Positions 54,593 to 63,935 of a stretch of DNA of 64,000 nt are shown piece after piece. Location: positions 124,001 to 188,000 of the forward strand of contig NZ_CP073343.1 in assembly GCF_024397855.1 (NCBI RefSeq). Reading direction: 5' to 3'. The notes beneath the pieces are model-generated. The model searched no databases, had not been told where the DNA came from, and worked only from the letters and a program-made list of their open reading frames with translations. A program made the translations under genes and the position numbers. This stretch comes from Marinomonas rhizomae. GTDB taxonomy: Bacteria; Pseudomonadota; Gammaproteobacteria; Pseudomonadales; Marinomonadaceae. How positions within the stretch are numbered: the stretch's first letter is position 1; the number at the start of each line of letters is the position of its first letter.

Positions 54593-56823
54593 GCGTGTTT
54601 CTCCTTAAGAGAAGGGCCGGAAGTAGCCGATGATTGATTTAAGTGAGAGATAGCGTTGGTACGTCTTAAACGACGCTCTCCCACAAATAGATTGATTGCG
54701 ACAATGGCTGTTAGCATCACTAAAATCAGCACACTACAGTAGGCGATGGCAATGCCATACTCACCGTTTTCGACCAAGCCGATAATGTAAGACGTCGCCA
54801 TATTGTGATCCGCACTAACGAGAAAGATGACAGCACTGACGGAAGTAATAGCTCGTACAAAGCTGTAGACCAAAGCGGCAATAATGGCTGGTCGTAGTAG
54901 AGGAAGTATGACGCGTCGGAAGGTCATTAAGCTGTTTGCGCCTAAGGTTAAAGAGGCTTCGTCTAGGCTTTTGTCTAACTGGCTCATAGCGGCGATACCA
55001 CCACGTACACCAACAGGCATATTACGGAAAACAAAACAGATAATCAGGATCACGCCTGTGCCAGTAAGCTCTAGCGGTGGTACGTTAAAGGCAAGGATGT
55101 AACTGATACCAATCACTGTACCGGGAATGGCGAAGCTCAACATGGTGCCAAACTCAAAGGCATTTTTCCATTTGAATTGTTGACGTACTAACAAGTAGGC
55201 GGTCAGCAAACCAACGAGGGCAGTAAACGGTGCAGCGATGGCGGAAATGCTTAGCGTCGTCCATAAGGAATCCCATGCTGCGCCTTCCCAGATCACACCA
55301 AATTCGCCCCATCCGACAGAAAAAGCGTCTTGATAATGCTGCAAGGTAAAGCTGTTATCGTAACCCCAGTTTTGTACAAAACCACCGAACATGATCATGC
55401 CGTAAATGACGACGGTTAACGCAGCCCAAGGTAAAGCCGTCATATAACAGGCGAGCTTCATACCATGGTTTAGGCCCATGTAAGCGCCAGAATCCGCCTT
55501 GCCTGTGACCGTGGTGTAGGATTTTTTGCCGATCCAATGACGTTGAAGGAAAAAAGCACTCAAAGTAAAGAATAGTAAGAGTATGGCTAAGACCGCAGCG
55601 TAACCTTGATCGTTTTGTGCGCCTACAATGGCGAAAAATATCTCTGTAGACAGCACATCAAAGTCGCCACCAAGTACCATTGGGTTACCAAAGTCCGCCA
55701 AACTTTCAATGAAGGCGAGTAAAAATGCATTAGCTAAACCAGGGCGCATTAATGGCAGAGATACATTGATAAAGGTTCGCCAACGATCGGCACGTAAGGT
55801 CTGAGAGGCTTCTTCCATAGAAGGGCTAACGCCTTCCACCACGCCAATCAATACCAAAAAGGAAATCGGTGTAAAAGATAATACTTGAGCAAGTAATACA
55901 CCTGGCATGCCATAGAGCCATCGGCCAGGTTCGATATTAAAGACATCGGCGAAGAATTGTGTCACTACGCCAGAACGTCCGAATAATAGAATCAGCGCCA
56001 AGCCAATAACAAAGGGTGGCGTGATAATAGGTAAAACAGTGAGCAGGCGTAAGGATCTTTTCCAGCGAAACCCAGTGCGGGTGACGACCAGCGCAAAAGA
56101 TAAGCCAAGCAGGGTTGTCAATGTTGCTGTCAGAATTGCCAGCGTTAGGGAATTCCACGCAGTACCGCAAGCGTAGCCACCGCTGAGGCAGGACAAGGAC
56201 CAAATATTATCGCTAAAGAACTTACCGAAAAACGCTGTTGGAGCAAACATGCCGTCATTGTTCATAAAGGCGCTAATTAATACTTGGCTGACAGGGAAAA
56301 ATACAAATAAGCCAACCAACGCGACGATCAAACCAATGCTTCCGGTGACAAAGACATCACCTTTCAAAAAGCCTGTAGCAGCAAGTCCAGTGGTTAAAAG
56401 TATCAGGAAGGACAAACCACATAGCATGGCTCCATAGCCAAAACCATACTGTTGGTATTCTAGTTCGCCAAATAAGGATTCCAGTCCTGCAAATTGCCAA
56501 CCACTGACGCCAATGGCGAAACCTTGGCCCATCATATAGATAAGGCCAAAAGCGCCAGAATAGATTAGATAGCGGCTGTATCTAGGGTCGCTTTTCGTTA
56601 ATGAAATTAGGCGCAAAGGTGCAATTAAAGGTAAGGCTAATGGCAGTAACCAAAGTTTATCACCAAGCAAGCCTTGCAGAATTGCAGGGGCGTAGTAGAG
56701 GTCAGTAGGATAACCGTCGGTTAACCAGACAAATGACCAAAAGCCATCTTCGAGCAGATACCACGGCATCAGCAAAAAACCGATCCAGCCGAGTAACAGC
56801 CACGGAATAAAAGAGTGTTTCAC
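54589..56823 (-). CDS. AfuB-like two-module ABC permease with N-terminal extension
   Basis: Inner-membrane permease of 744 aa, longer than the usual 500-580 of FbpB-type proteins. About 170 N-terminal residues add several hydrophobic helices before the first transport module. Docking loops are SMEEASQTLRADRWRTFIN in the first module and SLDEASLTLGANSLMTFRR in the second. Large permeases with such an extension are known in the AfuABC group, which imports sugar phosphates rather than iron. It follows the binding protein gene after a hairpin at 56852-56878. Confidence 0.88.
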   Translation of the reverse strand: MKHSFIPWLLLGWIGFLLMPWYLLEDGFWSFVWLTDGYPTDLYYAPAILQGLLGDKLWLLPLALPLIAPLRLISLTKSDPRYSRYLIYSGAFGLIYMMGQGFAIGVSGWQFAGLESLFGELEYQQYGFGYGAMLCGLSFLILLTTGLAATGFLKGDVFVTGSIGLIVALVGLFVFFPVSQVLISAFMNNDGMFAPTAFFGKFFSDNIWSLSCLSGGYACGTAWNSLTLAILTATLTTLLGLSFALVVTRTGFRWKRSLRLLTVLPIITPPFVIGLALILLFGRSGVVTQFFADVFNIEPGRWLYGMPGVLLAQVLSFTPISFLVLIGVVEGVSPSMEEASQTLRADRWRTFINVSLPLMRPGLANAFLLAFIESLADFGNPMVLGGDFDVLSTEIFFAIVGAQNDQGYAAVLAILLLFFTLSAFFLQRHWIGKKSYTTVTGKADSGAYMGLNHGMKLACYMTALPWAALTVVIYGMIMFGGFVQNWGYDNSFTLQHYQDAFSVGWGEFGVIWEGAAWDSLWTTLSISAIAAPFTALVGLLTAYLLVRQQFKWKNAFEFGTMLSFAIPGTVIGISYILAFNVPPLELTGTGVILIICFVFRNMPVGVRGGIAAMSQLDKSLDEASLTLGANSLMTFRRVILPLLRPAIIAALVYSFVRAITSVSAVIFLVSADHNMATSYIIGLVENGEYGIAIAYCSVLILVMLTAIVAINLFVGERRLRRTNAISHLNQSSATSGPSLKEKHA

Positions 56824-56851
56824 GATCGATACTCCAAACAGTAACTTGAAT

Positions 56852-56878
56852 CTCTGCTGGGACTAAGGCCCAGCAGAG
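56852..56878 (-). promoter_or_regulatory. Intercistronic hairpin between binding protein and permease genes
   Basis: CTCTGCTGGG (56852-56861) and CCCAGCAGAG (56869-56878) form a perfect 10-bp stem with a 7-nt loop and no T run. Its position, just after the SBP stop, is typical for an element that stabilises SBP mRNA or reduces read-through. Confidence 0.65.
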
Positions 56879-56907
56879 CTCAGGAAAACCAAGGTGCGTC
56901 TGAATGA

Positions 56908-57939
56908 TTAACGAGGTAGAGATTTGATCTCATTGTCCCACCGTTGCAGCAAATGTTGGCGCGTGTCCGCAGAGCCGTATTTGGCAAAGTCGTAATCGAT
57001 CAGTTTTAGCGTATCGAAGTCAAGCGCGCCCGGTGGCGTTGTCGCTGACTTATTGGATGGTACTTGGTAAGCATTGGCTTTTTCAGCCATGGTTTGAATA
57101 TCTGGGCGCAAGGCAAACTCAGCCCAAATTTTCGCTTCTTTCAGATGGCGAGCACCTTTGACGATACTCATTGAGCCCACTTCATAGCCTGTACCTTCAC
57201 AAGGTGCGACGGCTTTAACTGGGTAGCCTTTTTTCACTTGTTTTACTATGTCGTGAATAAAAGTAATGCCGATGGCGGTTTCGCCATTGGACGCGGCTTT
57301 AATCGGTGCCGAGCCAGATTTTGTATATTGGTTAATGTTTTTATGCAGTTGAGCAAGGAAGTCGAAAGCCTGGTTTTCCCCCATCATTTGTACAAAGGTT
57401 GCTAGAGCCGTGTACGAAGTGCCAGATGAGTTCGGGTTGGCTATCTGCACCTCCCCTTTGTAAATCGGCTTGGCTAGATCTTTCCAGCATTGTGGGGCAG
57501 GTAGCCCTTTGGATTTTAGGATATCTTCATTGTAGCCAAAACCCAGTGCACCAGCGTAAACCCCGACTGTGCGGTAACCCGATACTTTCGCTTGATTTTG
57601 TGCCCAATCACGTAGGTTGGGAAGGGCTTTAGGCTTGTAAACTTGAGTGAGTTTTTCCGCTGCGGCTTGAAGATGAGGATCGCCAGTACCGCCCCACCAA
57701 ATATCAATTTTTGGATTTCGAGCTTCAGCACGTAGCTGTGCATAAGCTTCGCCAGAACTCTTACGAATAAGAGAGACATCAATACCAGTTTCTGCTTCAA
57801 AGCTTGTTTCCATCAAGCTACACCAATCGGTATCTGTGGAGCAAAGAACATTTAGCTTACCTTTGGCCATAGCGGGTGCAGCGCAGAATGCCGCCGCTGT
57901 CGCGAAAGCAAGGCTAAGGATATATGGAGAGTTTTTCAT
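56908..57939 (-). CDS. AfuA-like ABC importer binding protein
   Basis: Periplasmic binding protein of 343 aa with signal peptide (MKNSPYILSLAFATAAAFCA, cleavage likely after AMA). The mature start KLNVLCSTDTDWCSLMETSF, then ETGIDVSLIRKSSGEAYAQL and IWWGGTGDPH, resembles AfuA, a member of the ferric-binding-protein family shown to bind hexose and heptose phosphates. Two Cys (LCST and DWCS) may form a disulfide. Tyrosine pairs of true ferric-ion binders are not evident. GGAGG precedes the ATG and a strong palindromic operator lies just upstream. Confidence 0.85.
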   Translation of the reverse strand: MKNSPYILSLAFATAAAFCAAPAMAKGKLNVLCSTDTDWCSLMETSFEAETGIDVSLIRKSSGEAYAQLRAEARNPKIDIWWGGTGDPHLQAAAEKLTQVYKPKALPNLRDWAQNQAKVSGYRTVGVYAGALGFGYNEDILKSKGLPAPQCWKDLAKPIYKGEVQIANPNSSGTSYTALATFVQMMGENQAFDFLAQLHKNINQYTKSGSAPIKAASNGETAIGITFIHDIVKQVKKGYPVKAVAPCEGTGYEVGSMSIVKGARHLKEAKIWAEFALRPDIQTMAEKANAYQVPSNKSATTPPGALDFDTLKLIDYDFAKYGSADTRQHLLQRWDNEIKSLPR

Positions 57940-57966
57940 TTTTATATTGCCTCCTGATGTTTTAAA

Positions 57967-57992
57967 TAGTTGTGCATACGTATGAACAACTA
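57967..57992. promoter_or_regulatory. 26-bp palindromic operator, likely LacI-type
   Basis: Arms TAGTTGT (57967-57973) and ACAACTA (57986-57992) with ATACGTAT in the centre; 12 of 13 positions in each arm match, the only mismatch being 57974/57985. The central CG step is typical of LacI-family sites. It lies 28 bp upstream of the binding protein start codon and 132 bp from the lacI-type gene end, in position to repress the importer-phosphatase operon. Confidence 0.75.
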
Positions 57993-58123
57993 AATAAGCA
58001 TACTAGGCAAATCCCGATAGCGAAAGGTAAATTTCAAAAATAGTTTAAGGTGAAATAAAAATTCTATTGTGGTCAATAGGTAACGTATTTCGGTCGGTAA
58101 AAATAGTCGCTTTGGTTTCTAAG

Positions 58124-59149
58124 CTAGTTCGTTATGGGCTTGGCTAAAGTAGAGCGATAAACTAGTTCTGCTGAAATAGCCTGTTTAGTAGGTACTGATG
58201 TTGGGTGCTTCAATCTATTTAGCAAAGTTTGTAGCGCTGCTTTTGCTATCTCGTCTGAAGGCTGTCTTACGGTGGTTAAATCATAGGCTTTAAATCTGGC
58301 TAGGGCGATGTCATCACAGCCAATGACTCCGATGTCTTCCATATCCTTGGTGGTTATGAGTTGCTTGGCTGCATCTAGAAAGCCACACGCAATATGATCC
58401 ATACAGAAAAATACGCCGTCGGGTTTATATGCTGAGGCTAAGATTTCCTTGGCCACCTGATAGCCACCATCGTAGTTGCCCGATTCACACAAAACTTCTT
58501 TGGCCTGGATTTCGTCATTGCTCACATGAGAGGCTAAATAATTCAGGAAACCTTTAGCACGCATTACACTGCTGAAACTTGGCGTTTTGGCTCGTACAAC
58601 GATAAGGTTGGTTTTGCCTGATTTCATAAACGCTTCTGCCGCCATAGCACCGGCACTTTCATTATCTAAATTAACGATGTCAGCTTCATCAGAGTGCTCT
58701 GTTCGGTTTATCAATACCACTGGAATACCGTATTTTATAAAGGCTTTTCCGATGCTTTCACTAGGTGTTCCCGAGGTAATAATTACACCACTCAGCTGAT
58801 ACTGAATCAGTCCATGTAATTCCTCATCTATGGTTTGTCGATTTGACACATCCATAACCATGGGGCGAAGTCCGGAGTTTTGCACTTCAGCGATCAGTTT
58901 ATGGAGAAACTCAGAGCGAAAAGGGTCTTCCAAGCCTGCTGTGACAAGGCCAACGAGATCACTACGTTGTTTTATCATGGTCTGCGCAGCTTTATTGATT
59001 TGATAGCCAAGCTGCTCGGCGGCAGCAAAAACACGCTGGCGAGTCGCCTCCGAAATTCTACTATTGGAGTCAAAACTACGCGATACCGTAGATTGGGAGA
59101 CGCCTGCCAAAATGGCGACATCGGCAGAAGTGGCATTGCGCTTGTTCAT
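58124..59149 (-). CDS. LacI-family transcriptional regulator of the AfuABC-like operon
   Basis: A 341-aa regulator. Helix-turn-helix and hinge at about 6-60 (SADVAILAGVSQSTVSRSFD and ISEATRQRVFAAAEQLGYQIN), then the effector domain with SDLVGLVTAGLEDPF near 64 and IGVIGCDDIALARF near 275. It is encoded upstream of the importer genes on the same strand, separated by a 184-bp gap that contains the 26-bp palindrome. I infer that it represses the operon, with a sugar phosphate or derived sugar as inducer. Confidence 0.88.
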   Translation of the reverse strand: MNKRNATSADVAILAGVSQSTVSRSFDSNSRISEATRQRVFAAAEQLGYQINKAAQTMIKQRSDLVGLVTAGLEDPFRSEFLHKLIAEVQNSGLRPMVMDVSNRQTIDEELHGLIQYQLSGVIITSGTPSESIGKAFIKYGIPVVLINRTEHSDEADIVNLDNESAGAMAAEAFMKSGKTNLIVVRAKTPSFSSVMRAKGFLNYLASHVSNDEIQAKEVLCESGNYDGGYQVAKEILASAYKPDGVFFCMDHIACGFLDAAKQLITTKDMEDIGVIGCDDIALARFKAYDLTTVRQPSDEIAKAALQTLLNRLKHPTSVPTKQAISAELVYRSTLAKPITN

Positions 59150-59454
59150 TTTTTTGCTTTAATCCATTTCGCACAAGAAAGCTTGGGTAGTTTTGAGGCC
59201 GCTCGTTACATCTTTGATAAAACGATTAGTTGAGCAATTATTTATCAGCTATCAGGTTAAAACATTTAGTATAAAAAAGGCTATTTTTAAATTCATTATA
59301 TAAATTTGTTTGAAGTTTCCATTGATTTTAAGGGGTCTTGTTAGCGCTCTATTAATGACGGTTACAAATAATTACATTTCTTTTCGCTTCATATTAGATT
59401 TGACCTTCTATTTTTAGATTGGGATGTCTCGTTATTCAATTTGAGGTAAAGGAA
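59150..59454. other. 305-bp divergent intergenic region
   Basis: AT-rich gap between the divergent lacI-type gene and the HBM-type chemoreceptor. It should hold both promoters. I could not pick out a convincing -35/-10 pair, operator palindrome or ORF. Confidence 0.5.
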
Positions 59455-61440
59455 ATGCTCACTTTTTCAAGAAAGTTATTCTTAGGTTTTTCGGTTGTCA
59501 TTCTTCTGTTAGCTATTGTCGGCTCCACGTCGTATTTTGCTTTAACTAATACATCAACGGGTTTTGAAGAATACCGCTCTCTGGCGAGAGCGACTAATGC
59601 TGTTGGCCGTGTACAAGCCAATATGCTGATGGTTCGTATGGAAGAGAAGAGTTACATAGCGACAGGACATGTGAAAGACAAAGAGGCATTTGATTTTTAT
59701 TGGGGGAAAACTCAGGACTTAATTGATGACGCATCAAAAGACCTTCATAAACCGGAAGGTAAAAAAATTATAGGTGAGTTGGAAAATTCATTGAAAAACT
59801 ATGTTGCTGGTTTTGAACAAGTTGTCACGTTCAAAGAGCGAAGAAACGTCTTGTTTAATAATAGTTTGAGTACTGTAGGTCCTGCGATCGAAAGTAACCT
59901 GACCCAAATATTAGTTTCTGCAAAAGACGATGGTGATATGGCGGCGGCTTACAATGCGTCATTGGCAACAAGAAGTTTGCTGCTTGCGCGTTTGTATGTA
60001 ATGAAGTTTCTGGATTCCAACGAGCAAGCAGCTGTTGATCGAGTCGATCAGGAATTTACGGACCTAGATGGACAATTAAAAACCCTAGAAAGTGAATTGA
60101 AAAATCCTGCCCGCAAAGCCTTAATAGCGACCGTTATTCAAGATGTAGCGACCTATAAACAGTCATTTTCCGAAATAGTTTCTGTTATCGTCGCGCGTAA
60201 TAAAATTATCAACGAGACATTAAATCCAGTTGGGACTGAGGTTACTCAGCTGACAGAAGGCCTGAAGTTAGATATTAAGAAAAACCAAGACATACTTGGC
60301 CCACAACTGATAGATAGCAATGAAACCGCCATGTATGTGATTGAGGCGATTGTCGTTATTGCGATTATATTGGGTGGTGTAATTGCTTGGTTGATTACTC
60401 GTTCTACCACGTCGCAATTAGGTGGTGATCCTGCGTTGGTAACGAATGTTGTTCGACGTGTCGCTGATGGGGATTTAGAAGTTTATTTGCCGAATAATAA
60501 CGAACAAGAAGCCAGCTTATATGCCGCGATTCAGAACATGGTGAAGAGCTTAAAGGCCAAAGCGGTTCTAGCTCAAAAAATCGCCGATGGGGATTTGACG
60601 GCAAAAGTGGTTTTGGCATCAGACAAAGACAGCCTTGGGCAAGCCTTGCAAGACATGGTGAAGAATTTAAATACGATTCTCATGGATATTCAGAATGCAG
60701 GCGATCAAATTGCTGCTGGCAGTTCACAAGTATCAATCTTCAGCCATTCTCTTGCTGAAGGTGCGACTCAACAAAAAGACAACTTACAGACGATTTCGGC
60801 GGCATTGGAACAGTTGTCAGTGCAAACCAGTGAAAACGCCGAAAGCGCTAAAGAGGCGAATCTGCTAGCTGATAAAGCTCAAAAAGCGGTCGTTGAAGGC
60901 CAAGCACAGATGCGAGAAATGATTACAGCGATGAATGAAATTAAAGGCGCTGGAGAAAGTATTGCTGGCTTTATTAAGACGATTGATGAAATCGCCGAGC
61001 AGACCAATTTACTGGCGCTTAATGCGGCGATTGAAGCGGCAAGGGCGGGCGAGCAAGGACGAGGCTTTGCTGTTGTGGCCGATGAAGTGCGTGGCTTGGC
61101 TTCTAGAAGCACAGGGGCCGCGGCTGAAACGGCGAAGTTGATACAGCTATCATCGTCTAAGACCGCAAATGGTGTGGCTATTGCTGAAAGCACAAATAAA
61201 TCGCTTCAGGCAGTGTTTGACGGCATTAGTGAAACATCGGCCATTGTTGCAAAGATTGCCTCTGCCAGCGGTGAGCAAGCTTTGGCGGTGAATGAAGTCA
61301 CCCAAGCCATGTCTTCTGTTGGTGACGTTGTTGAGTTAAATGCAGCGGGTTCTGTTGAGGGGGCTGCCGCAGCGGAAGAACTCAATGGTCAAAGTACGGC
61401 GATGAAACAAACGATGGCGCGTTTTACCCTAGCGAGTTGA
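59455..61440 (+). CDS. Methyl-accepting chemotaxis protein (HBM-type sensor)
   Basis: Inner-membrane chemoreceptor of 661 aa. Membrane helix at about 7-29, an all-helical periplasmic sensor of about 250 residues as in helical-bimodular receptors such as McpS (which bind organic acids), second membrane helix near 290-312 ([20 protein letters not shown]), two HAMP-like segments ([10 protein letters not shown] and [10 protein letters not shown]) and a signalling domain with [20 protein letters not shown]. The start at 59455 follows GAGGTAAAGGAA; an upstream TTG frame is rejected. Ligand class is inferred from sensor length only. Confidence 0.88.
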   Translation: MLTFSRKLFLGFSVVILLLAIVGSTSYFALTNTSTGFEEYRSLARATNAVGRVQANMLMVRMEEKSYIATGHVKDKEAFDFYWGKTQDLIDDASKDLHKPEGKKIIGELENSLKNYVAGFEQVVTFKERRNVLFNNSLSTVGPAIESNLTQILVSAKDDGDMAAAYNASLATRSLLLARLYVMKFLDSNEQAAVDRVDQEFTDLDGQLKTLESELKNPARKALIATVIQDVATYKQSFSEIVSVIVARNKIINETLNPVGTEVTQLTEGLKLDIKKNQDILGPQLIDSNETAMYVIEAIVVIAIILGGVIAWLITRSTTSQLGGDPALVTNVVRRVADGDLEVYLPNNNEQEASLYAAIQNMVKSLKAKAVLAQKIADGDLTAKVVLASDKDSLGQALQDMVKNLNTILMDIQNAGDQIAAGSSQVSIFSHSLAEGATQQKDNLQTISAALEQLSVQTSENAESAKEANLLADKAQKAVVEGQAQMREMITAMNEIKGAGESIAGFIKTIDEIAEQTNLLALNAAIEAARAGEQGRGFAVVADEVRGLASRSTGAAAETAKLIQLSSSKTANGVAIAESTNKSLQAVFDGISETSAIVAKIASASGEQALAVNEVTQAMSSVGDVVELNAAGSVEGAAAAEELNGQSTAMKQTMARFTLAS

Positions 61441-61470
61441 TCGTTAACTAGCTATTTTCGGTTTATTGTT

Positions 61471-61495
61471 CGCCACCTATAAGGTTTGGGTGGCG
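61471..61495 (+). terminator. Hairpin terminator after the HBM receptor gene
   Basis: CGCCACC (61471-61477) and GGTGGCG (61489-61495) form a 7-bp GC-rich stem followed by TTTC. Weak T run, so moderate confidence. Confidence 0.5.
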
Positions 61496-61543
61496 TTTCA
61501 ATACTTTAGATAGTTATTTTTCGAGAATGCTGAAGGGTGACGT

Positions 61544-61786
61544 ATGCTAGCGCTAAGACCAAATTGCGAGTGTTGTGATAAGGATTTACCACCGTCGGCT
61601 GCAGATGTCATGATTTGCAGTTTTGAATGTACTTTCTGCCTCGATTGCGTTCAGACTAAGCTTCCTAATGGCCGCTGCCCAAACTGTGGTGGCAACTTAG
61701 TCTCAAGGCCTATTCGCCCCGCCAATAAACTGGCAAACAATCCTCCTTCTAATAAACGCGTGCTTTCTGAATGCAAAGCTAAATAG
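61544..61786 (+). CDS. DUF1272 family small zinc protein
   Basis: An 80-aa cytoplasmic protein. The DUF1272 signature is clear: MLALRPNCECCDKDLPP, then ICSFECTFCLDCV and GRCPNCGGNLVSRPIRP, giving four CxxC-type pairs that probably bind two zinc ions. The function of the family is unknown. It stands alone between the chemoreceptor and the secreted protein gene. Confidence 0.88.
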   Translation: MLALRPNCECCDKDLPPSAADVMICSFECTFCLDCVQTKLPNGRCPNCGGNLVSRPIRPANKLANNPPSNKRVLSECKAK

Positions 61787-61931
61787 GGCTTGTTTATTGT
61801 TTAGAGTACCGAAGTATTGTTGATAATTATTTGCGATAAGTTTTGTTTAAATTATCCTTAGTGTTATTTTAAGTATGCGGCTTACTGTTATCGTTTGAAC
61901 CGCTATAAAAATAATAACAAGGAGAAGGGCT

Positions 61932-62402
61932 GTGAAAACGAAAATCACCCTAATGTTTGTCATCGGTTTACTTTGCTCGCCTGCGATGTTTGCAGCGTCC
62001 CCTTCCATTAACGAACTGAACTCGTGTCTTGCTCTGGTGGAGTTTGTAGATACCAAACTGGATAACTTTTCCGATCATCATTCCTCGGAAGATATGGTTA
62101 TCGTTCACCGCGGTTTATCCGGCTATAGAAATTTTTTGCAGGATGACGTGATCACGCCAAAGTTATTAAGCATGTATGGCGGTAACGAAGCGCAAGCCAA
62201 GCTGATGCAGAAGCTTTTTGATAGACAAAAAAACACCTTTTTTAAGCACCTTAATGAAAGGTATTCAGAGAAAAAGCTCTTTACAGAATACGCTGCGGCC
62301 ATAAATGACTGTACGGCTTACACTCGAATCAGAGCGGAAGTTGCCAAGCCTTTGAATGTTGCGCTTGATAAGATGATCGTGATGGCCAGACAAGTGAAGT
62401 AA
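61932..62402 (+). CDS. Secreted protein of unknown function
   Basis: A 156-aa protein starting at a GTG with GGAGAAGGGC 3-8 bp upstream. The first 22 residues form a clean signal peptide (KTKITLMFVIGLLCSPAMFA). The mature part is helical, with two Cys (NSCLAL near 33 and NDCTAY near 136) that could form a disulfide. I recognise no family. It is followed by a strong terminator and stands in a phosphatase/receptor neighbourhood, which does not indicate a job. Confidence 0.7.
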   Translation: MKTKITLMFVIGLLCSPAMFAASPSINELNSCLALVEFVDTKLDNFSDHHSSEDMVIVHRGLSGYRNFLQDDVITPKLLSMYGGNEAQAKLMQKLFDRQKNTFFKHLNERYSEKKLFTEYAAAINDCTAYTRIRAEVAKPLNVALDKMIVMARQVK

Positions 62403-62422
62403 TAGTTTGAGTGTTTCAATAT

Positions 62423-62467
62423 AAAAAAACAGCCATGTGTGCGGTGAAGCATCTTGGCTGTTTTTTT
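62423..62467. terminator. Bidirectional hairpin terminator
   Basis: AAAAAAACAGCCA (62423-62435) and TGGCTGTTTTTTT (62455-62467) form a perfect 13-bp stem with A and T runs on both sides. It ends the secreted protein gene and the convergent histidine phosphatase gene. Confidence 0.9.
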
Positions 62468-62478
62468 ATGAACGTTTT

Positions 62479-63861
62479 TTATCGTTTATTGTAGCAACGT
62501 GTTAACTCAGAAAATTGATAAAAATAACTGCCAGCGCTAATGGGTTTACAGCTGTCTTTGAACGCGATTTCTTGCTCGTTATAAAGCATTTTTACCAACA
62601 AACTACCCGTTTGATTGCGATAAACATCCCATTGGATATTTGCACTGTACGGAGCGACCCAACCGCCGCGCCAAGGGCTAGTTTGCAAGGTATAACCAAG
62701 GTCACGTGACACGCCGGCCTCGCTGCCTTTTAACTGCATTTGCGCAGCAAACGGAATGATGGTTTCTGCATGGGCAAAACGTATTTTAGCGGCTTTGGTG
62801 TTTGTGCCGTCTTGCACGCCTTTGATTTCATTGAAGAAGTCATCTTCTAATACCGACGCCATTTTGTAGGTGATGTTGGTGTCGGAGAAGCTTGGGCCTT
62901 TCTCATAGAAATCTTCCCCATCCAGCACATAAGACAACCATTGAGATTCTTTTGGTGTGATGAATTGAGTGAAGTTCCATGGTTGTGTGCCAGCCTCGCC
63001 GGCTAAACCAGGGGCAATTAGATAAAGATTAAACAGTTGGATCGCCGCTTCCACATCGTTGTAAACGCTGGCTTTCTTCTTACCAACTTTCAGAAAAGAC
63101 AATTGACCTGCTTCAAGCTGATCAACAAAAGCCGGCTTGTAAACACGCTCTAGCATTTCTCGTGCGACTTGATGGGTTTTAGGTTGATCAAATAAGTGTT
63201 CAATAGCTTCCCGTAACTGCGGGTTTTCATCCTTGTAGTTTTGATAATCTTTGTTGTTGTCTTGTTTGTGGAAATAGAGCTGAGCCTTGTTTTTAACTGG
63301 CTTGCTGATGAGTGGTGCTAGGGCCGGATTGATGTTTTCTAAGCCTTGGACAAAAGCTAAACCACTGTCTCTAGCACGATCTTTCCCGGAGTATTCAAAG
63401 GCGATCTGTTGCTGATTTTTCACCGCACGATTGAGTAAACTGGCGTTGCGCTGTGCCATGCGTTCACCGATATGAATGTGTTCCTGTTTGCCCAACTCGG
63501 ATAAGTTGCCGTAGCCCATTTTTTTATTGGCAGCCATTAAACGTGCAATTTCAACTCCCAAGCGTTCACCCAAAGGTGTTAGTGCATTTTGTTCTTGCGC
63601 TGCTTGCCAGATTTTCAAGCTGATGTCGTCGTATTTTGGGCTCGAAAGCGCGCGCGAACCGTGGCGAGCGACTAATTCGGTGTAAATCAGTGTGTAGTTA
63701 TCAGGCACCGAGCTGTAGTTTTCTGCACTTTCTTGCGGAACATAAACGGATTTTGTCCCATAAATATAAGAGTCAGTAGAAGCGTTTGGTGTTGTGCCAA
63801 CTGAGCTGCAGCCAGTTAATGCTAGCATGCCGAGTATAGGAAGAAATGTCCTAGTATCCAA
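62479..63861 (-). CDS. Histidine-type acid phosphatase lipoprotein (phytase/MINPP-like)
   Basis: A 460-aa lipoprotein: signal MDTRTFLPILGMLALTGCSS with lipobox LTGC and lipidation at Cys18. The catalytic domain has the histidine phosphatase motif VARHGSR (Arg66, His67) and a C-terminal HAE motif in IRFAHAETIIPFAAQM, which is the multiple-inositol-polyphosphate phosphatase (MINPP) form rather than the HD of AppA phytases. It likely removes phosphate from inositol phosphates or other esters in the periplasm or at the outer membrane. It is the last gene in the window; 11-bp-spaced repeats lie upstream. Confidence 0.86.
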   Translation of the reverse strand: MDTRTFLPILGMLALTGCSSVGTTPNASTDSYIYGTKSVYVPQESAENYSSVPDNYTLIYTELVARHGSRALSSPKYDDISLKIWQAAQEQNALTPLGERLGVEIARLMAANKKMGYGNLSELGKQEHIHIGERMAQRNASLLNRAVKNQQQIAFEYSGKDRARDSGLAFVQGLENINPALAPLISKPVKNKAQLYFHKQDNNKDYQNYKDENPQLREAIEHLFDQPKTHQVAREMLERVYKPAFVDQLEAGQLSFLKVGKKKASVYNDVEAAIQLFNLYLIAPGLAGEAGTQPWNFTQFITPKESQWLSYVLDGEDFYEKGPSFSDTNITYKMASVLEDDFFNEIKGVQDGTNTKAAKIRFAHAETIIPFAAQMQLKGSEAGVSRDLGYTLQTSPWRGGWVAPYSANIQWDVYRNQTGSLLVKMLYNEQEIAFKDSCKPISAGSYFYQFSELTRCYNKR

Positions 63862-63901
63862 AACAAAGTCCTTATGAGTGGGGATGATTTTTTATCGGTG
63901 A

Positions 63902-63935
63902 ATATTAGTCATGTTATGTGACGTAATGATGACGT
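63902..63935 (-). promoter_or_regulatory. Possible tandem-repeat activator site and -10
   Basis: TGACGT occurs twice with exactly 11-bp period (63919-63924 and 63930-63935). On the - strand a TAATAT -10-like hexamer (63907-63902) follows 11 bp later. This geometry is that of OmpR/PhoB-family activators, but the heptamers match the Pho box poorly apart from GTGTCAC at 63938-63932. Confidence 0.3.
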
